Shown in pieces: positions 56,661 through 58,925 of a stretch of DNA of 58,925 bases. Location of the stretch: contig CAJNDS010002124.1 in NCBI GenBank assembly GCA_905221605.1, positions 365,996 to 424,920 of the forward strand, in the 5' to 3' direction. The notes under the pieces were generated by a model, which was not told where the DNA came from, ran no database searches, and saw only the letters and a list, made by a program, of their open reading frames with translations. Numbering within the stretch: position 1 is the first letter of the stretch; every line of letters begins with the position of its first letter. Origin of the DNA: Symbiodinium natans. Taxonomy: Eukaryota > Sar > Dinophyceae > Suessiales > Symbiodiniaceae. Both the position numbers and the translations under genes were made by a program.

Positions 56661-57710
56661 AGGGTAATAGGGTTATAGGGTTTGGGGTTTGGGGTTTGGT
56701 TTTAGGTTTTTTTCTTTTTTTTTTTTTGGGGGGGGGGGGGAGTGCTAAGGAATTATTTGCCATAGCCTTTAAAAGCCTAAACCCGAAGAATCCTAAACCC
56801 TAACTACCTTGAGCCCTGACCACCCTAAATACCCTAAACCCTAAATTGGCCCTAAATCCGAAATCTTACCAAGCCAGCCCTAAACCTTAATCCCTAAATC
56901 GTGTAAGGCATCGGGTTTCGGGATTGGTTTGCAGGTTTTGGGTTTAGGCGTGCTGCACTCAGGGGTTTCGACGGGCTTGGGGAGGCTGATGGGCTTAGGG
57001 TGCTGACAGGCAGGGTGTTTAGGGTTTAAATTTAATATATCGTTTCCTGAGCCCTAAACCTAAAACCTAAACCCTAGACCCTCAACGCGGAACCCCTAAA
57101 GAGTCAGGGACGTTAGGGTTTGGTAGATGCTGGGGGACGCGCGCAAACCGTAGTCCTTATCTCTAACCCCTATACCCTGGGCCCATCAATCCTCAGATCT
57201 TATATGGGCAGTTCTCTGAATTTGAGGTCCCTTTTGGCGGCCTTATCATAGTACGGCACCCTCATACAGAAGACCCCCTAAAAAAGGACCCTAATTCAGA
57301 GAGCTACCCAGACCCTGACAAATCCTCAGTCGACCCCCATGTTTCAGAAGTTTCTTCTGTACCTCGGACCGCAGAGGTGGTGCCCCCCTGGGTTTGGGTA
57401 CCCTTTTTAAAAAAGGATCCTCTAAGGTAATGTCAGGGCCATATTAGGAGTATATATATATATATATAGTATACACATATAAATACATTATATATATATA
57501 TATAGAGGGAAACCTTTAGGGGCACAGCCTTTGGGGTACGAGTCTGAACCCCTATAGACAGTTCCTGAGCCTTGGTGCAGGTGGAAGCTTGCAAGCGTGA
57601 GCTGGATCTCCTTGCACCCAACACAGTAGCATGCCGGCAATTGCTTGGGCTGAGGGCTTCGGGCTTTAGGGTTTAGGGTTTGGGGTTGAGGGTTTCGGGC
57701 TTTAGGGTTC
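56661..57710. other. Mixed repeat DNA without a supported gene
   Basis: T and G runs (56,705-56,740), degenerate telomere-like units, and a (TA)n foldback at 57,450-57,505. I see no coding segment that I can support. Confidence 0.45.
57211..57304. repeat. Foldback element, about 94 bp
   Basis: Left GTTCTCTGAATTTGAGGTCC pairs imperfectly with right GGACCCTAATTCAGAGAGC. Confidence 0.75.
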
Positions 57711-57711
57711 T

Positions 57712-57809
57712 ACACCCTAAACCCTAAACCCTAAACCCTAAACCCTAAACCCTAAACCCTAAACCCTAAACCCTAAACCCTAAACCCTAAACCCTAAACC
57801 CTAAACCCT
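57712..57809. repeat. (CCCTAAA)n array
   Basis: About 14 near-perfect units. Confidence 0.94.
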
Positions 57810-57875
57810 GACTCCGAAACCTTCGGAGCTTCTTGGAATTCATGGGGCTTATCGGGTTTGCAGTAGGTCTTAGCT

Positions 57876-57985
57876 GCCAGGACTCAGAGTAGGCCCCTTG
57901 TTCCCTTTGTGGGGTTTAGGTTCCCTTGTAAGGCCCTTTAAACCCAAGAAAGGGTGCCCTTTTGATTCCTAGGTAGGTTGTCTTT
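57876..57985. repeat. Dispersed repeat, about 110 bp, copy 2
   Basis: Same order of blocks (GGACTCAGAGTAGGCCCCTT, TAGGTTCCCTTGTAAGGCCC, AAGAAAGGGTGCCCTTTTGA). Confidence 0.7.
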
Positions 57986-58022
57986 GGTGGGTTTCAGTTT
58001 TATGGAAGTTTTCAGTAGCAGC

Positions 58023-58113
58023 CCTAAACCCTAAACCCTAAACCCTAAACCCTAAACCCTGAACCCTGAACCCTGAACCCTGAACCCTAAACCCTAAACC
58101 CTAAACCCTAAGC
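58023..58113. repeat. (CCCTAAA)n array with CCCTGAA block
   Basis: About 13 units, four of them CCCTGAA. Confidence 0.92.
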
Positions 58114-58197
58114 CGCGTTTCTTGACCGTCCTTTTCGGAGTTTGACTTGGGGTTTTAAGATTTGGGGTTAGGGCTTGGGAGGCTGTTCTGGGGTTGA

Positions 58198-58248
58198 GGG
58201 TTTAGGGTTTAGGGTTTAGGGTTTAGGGTTTAGGGTTTAGGGTTTAGG
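58198..58248. repeat. (TTTAGGG)n array
   Basis: About seven units; a further short array lies at 58,327-58,362. Confidence 0.92.
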
Positions 58249-58566
58249 CCGCACTCTTAGCGGAAAGCCCGAAACACGAGTGTTTCACCGTGATTGGAGC
58301 TCGTCCGGCTCTGATGCTGGAATTCTAGGGTTTAGGGTTTAGGGTTTAGGGTTTAAAGTTTAGGGCCCGCAAGACCTGCCTAGACTGCTCCCGCCAAAGG
58401 CCAAGGGTTTCTATTCGAGAGTTTTTTTTGACCTCCTTGGTAGCCCCGTGGTACCCTTTGGGGTTTCGGGTGTAGGGCGTAGGGTTAGGTTGGGCTCCTT
58501 TGCAAGGAAACCGCCACGAAAGAGGGTTGTGGACATTTGGTTGCCAGGCAAACTCGGAGAACCCGG

Positions 58567-58652
58567 CTTAGGGTTTAGTGTCTAGGGTTTAGGGTTTAGG
58601 GTTTAGGGTTTAGGGTTTAGGGTTTAGGGTTTAGGGTTTAGGGTTTAGGGTT
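58567..58652. repeat. (TTTAGGG)n array
   Basis: About 12 units. The window ends in degenerate CCCTAAA-like units from about 58,765. Confidence 0.93.
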
Positions 58653-58925
58653 AGGGGCATTTTTAGTCCACTTGCCAGCCTCCCGAAGGCTTCAAGCAGG
58701 GTTCTGGGGAATCCCAACACCCAACGAAACAATAAACTCAGAAATTCCGTAGCCCTACCACCAACCCAAACCCTTAGCCCTAAACCCTTATAGGGTTTAT
58801 AAACCTATAAACCCTAATCCCCTAAACCCTAAACCCCTTAACCTTAAATCCCTAAGCCCTAAACCCGAAAATCCGAAACCCTAAAACCCTAAAACCCTGA
58901 AACCCTAAACCCTGAACCCTAAACC

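Noticed and set aside
32621-58925. A true chromosome end (telomere)
   Set aside because: Arrays are short, alternate in orientation, and are interrupted by unique and exon-like DNA; a terminal telomere would be long and in one orientation.

Overview
The window looks like nuclear DNA of a dinoflagellate, most likely a Symbiodiniaceae-type alga. The evidence is a plant/alga-type heptamer telomere repeat (CCCTAAA/TTTAGGG) spread through the right half, introns with GC-AG as well as GT-AG borders, a split gene encoding a ubiquitin-like domain followed by ankyrin repeats, and a very large LINE-type retroelement. The family assignment is inference. No rRNA, tRNA or bacterial-type gene was seen.

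Left part (1-30,540): two tandem, near-identical copies of a giant multi-gene retroelement, all genes on the minus strand. Copy 2 is nearly complete, from a 5' edge near 30,538 to a 3' edge near 11,714. In sense order it holds: a long polyprotein (endonuclease, reverse transcriptase, zinc fingers, ubiquitin-protease-like domain; 30,281-24,843), H (24,748-23,675), G (small Cys/His protein; 23,220-22,957), F (22,714-20,830), E (dual-specificity phosphatase; 20,462-19,554), D (Pro/Ser-rich; 19,222-18,491), C (18,095-16,854), B (16,453-15,174), A (14,810-13,571) and B' (13,374-12,082), then a 3' UTR ending in (GAAAT)n. Copy 1 (11,325 back to 1) carries H to A plus the start of B'. It is cut by a 100-N gap on its 5' side and by the window edge on its 3' side. 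(CAA)n microsatellite DNA lies at both ends of copy 2. A, B, B' and C are paralogues. The copies decay in complementary ways: A, B and F are intact in copy 1 and frameshifted in copy 2, while H is intact in copy 2 and has a nonsense codon in copy 1.

The most striking signal is a repeated hairpin. A conserved core, AGGAGGNGACCTCACTC on the plus strand and itself an imperfect palindrome, occurs about 40 times. Its two flanks differ at every site, yet at most sites they are complementary to each other over 4-13 bp. The hairpins bracket almost every intergenic spacer, supply the TGA stop of three genes, and also sit in frame inside F and the polyprotein, in different reading frames. This is conservation of nucleotide structure, not of peptide. 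I know no named family that matches. Candidate explanations are an RNA punctuation signal for a polycistron, a selfish palindromic element comparable to Rickettsia palindromic elements, or a recombination site comparable in logic to integron attC.

Middle (30,540-39,400): simple-sequence and minisatellite DNA. It includes a CAA-derived decamer array, an 88-bp repeat, CG and G-rich tracts, poly-C tracts, a nested palindrome cluster built from a 21-bp unit, and two minisatellites.

Right (32,600-58,925): dozens of short telomere-like arrays in both orientations, separated by unique segments of 60-400 bp. Several unique segments are open in one frame. They tend to have CCCTAAA arrays on the left and a GT donor merging into TTTAGGG on the right. 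The best-supported case is the ubiquitin-like/ankyrin gene at 53,294-55,763, whose joined exons read through three clean splice junctions and one further GC-AG junction. The region is therefore better read as exons with introns rich in telomere-like repeats than as a chromosome end. Foldback (MITE-like) elements of about 75-150 bp are scattered between the arrays.
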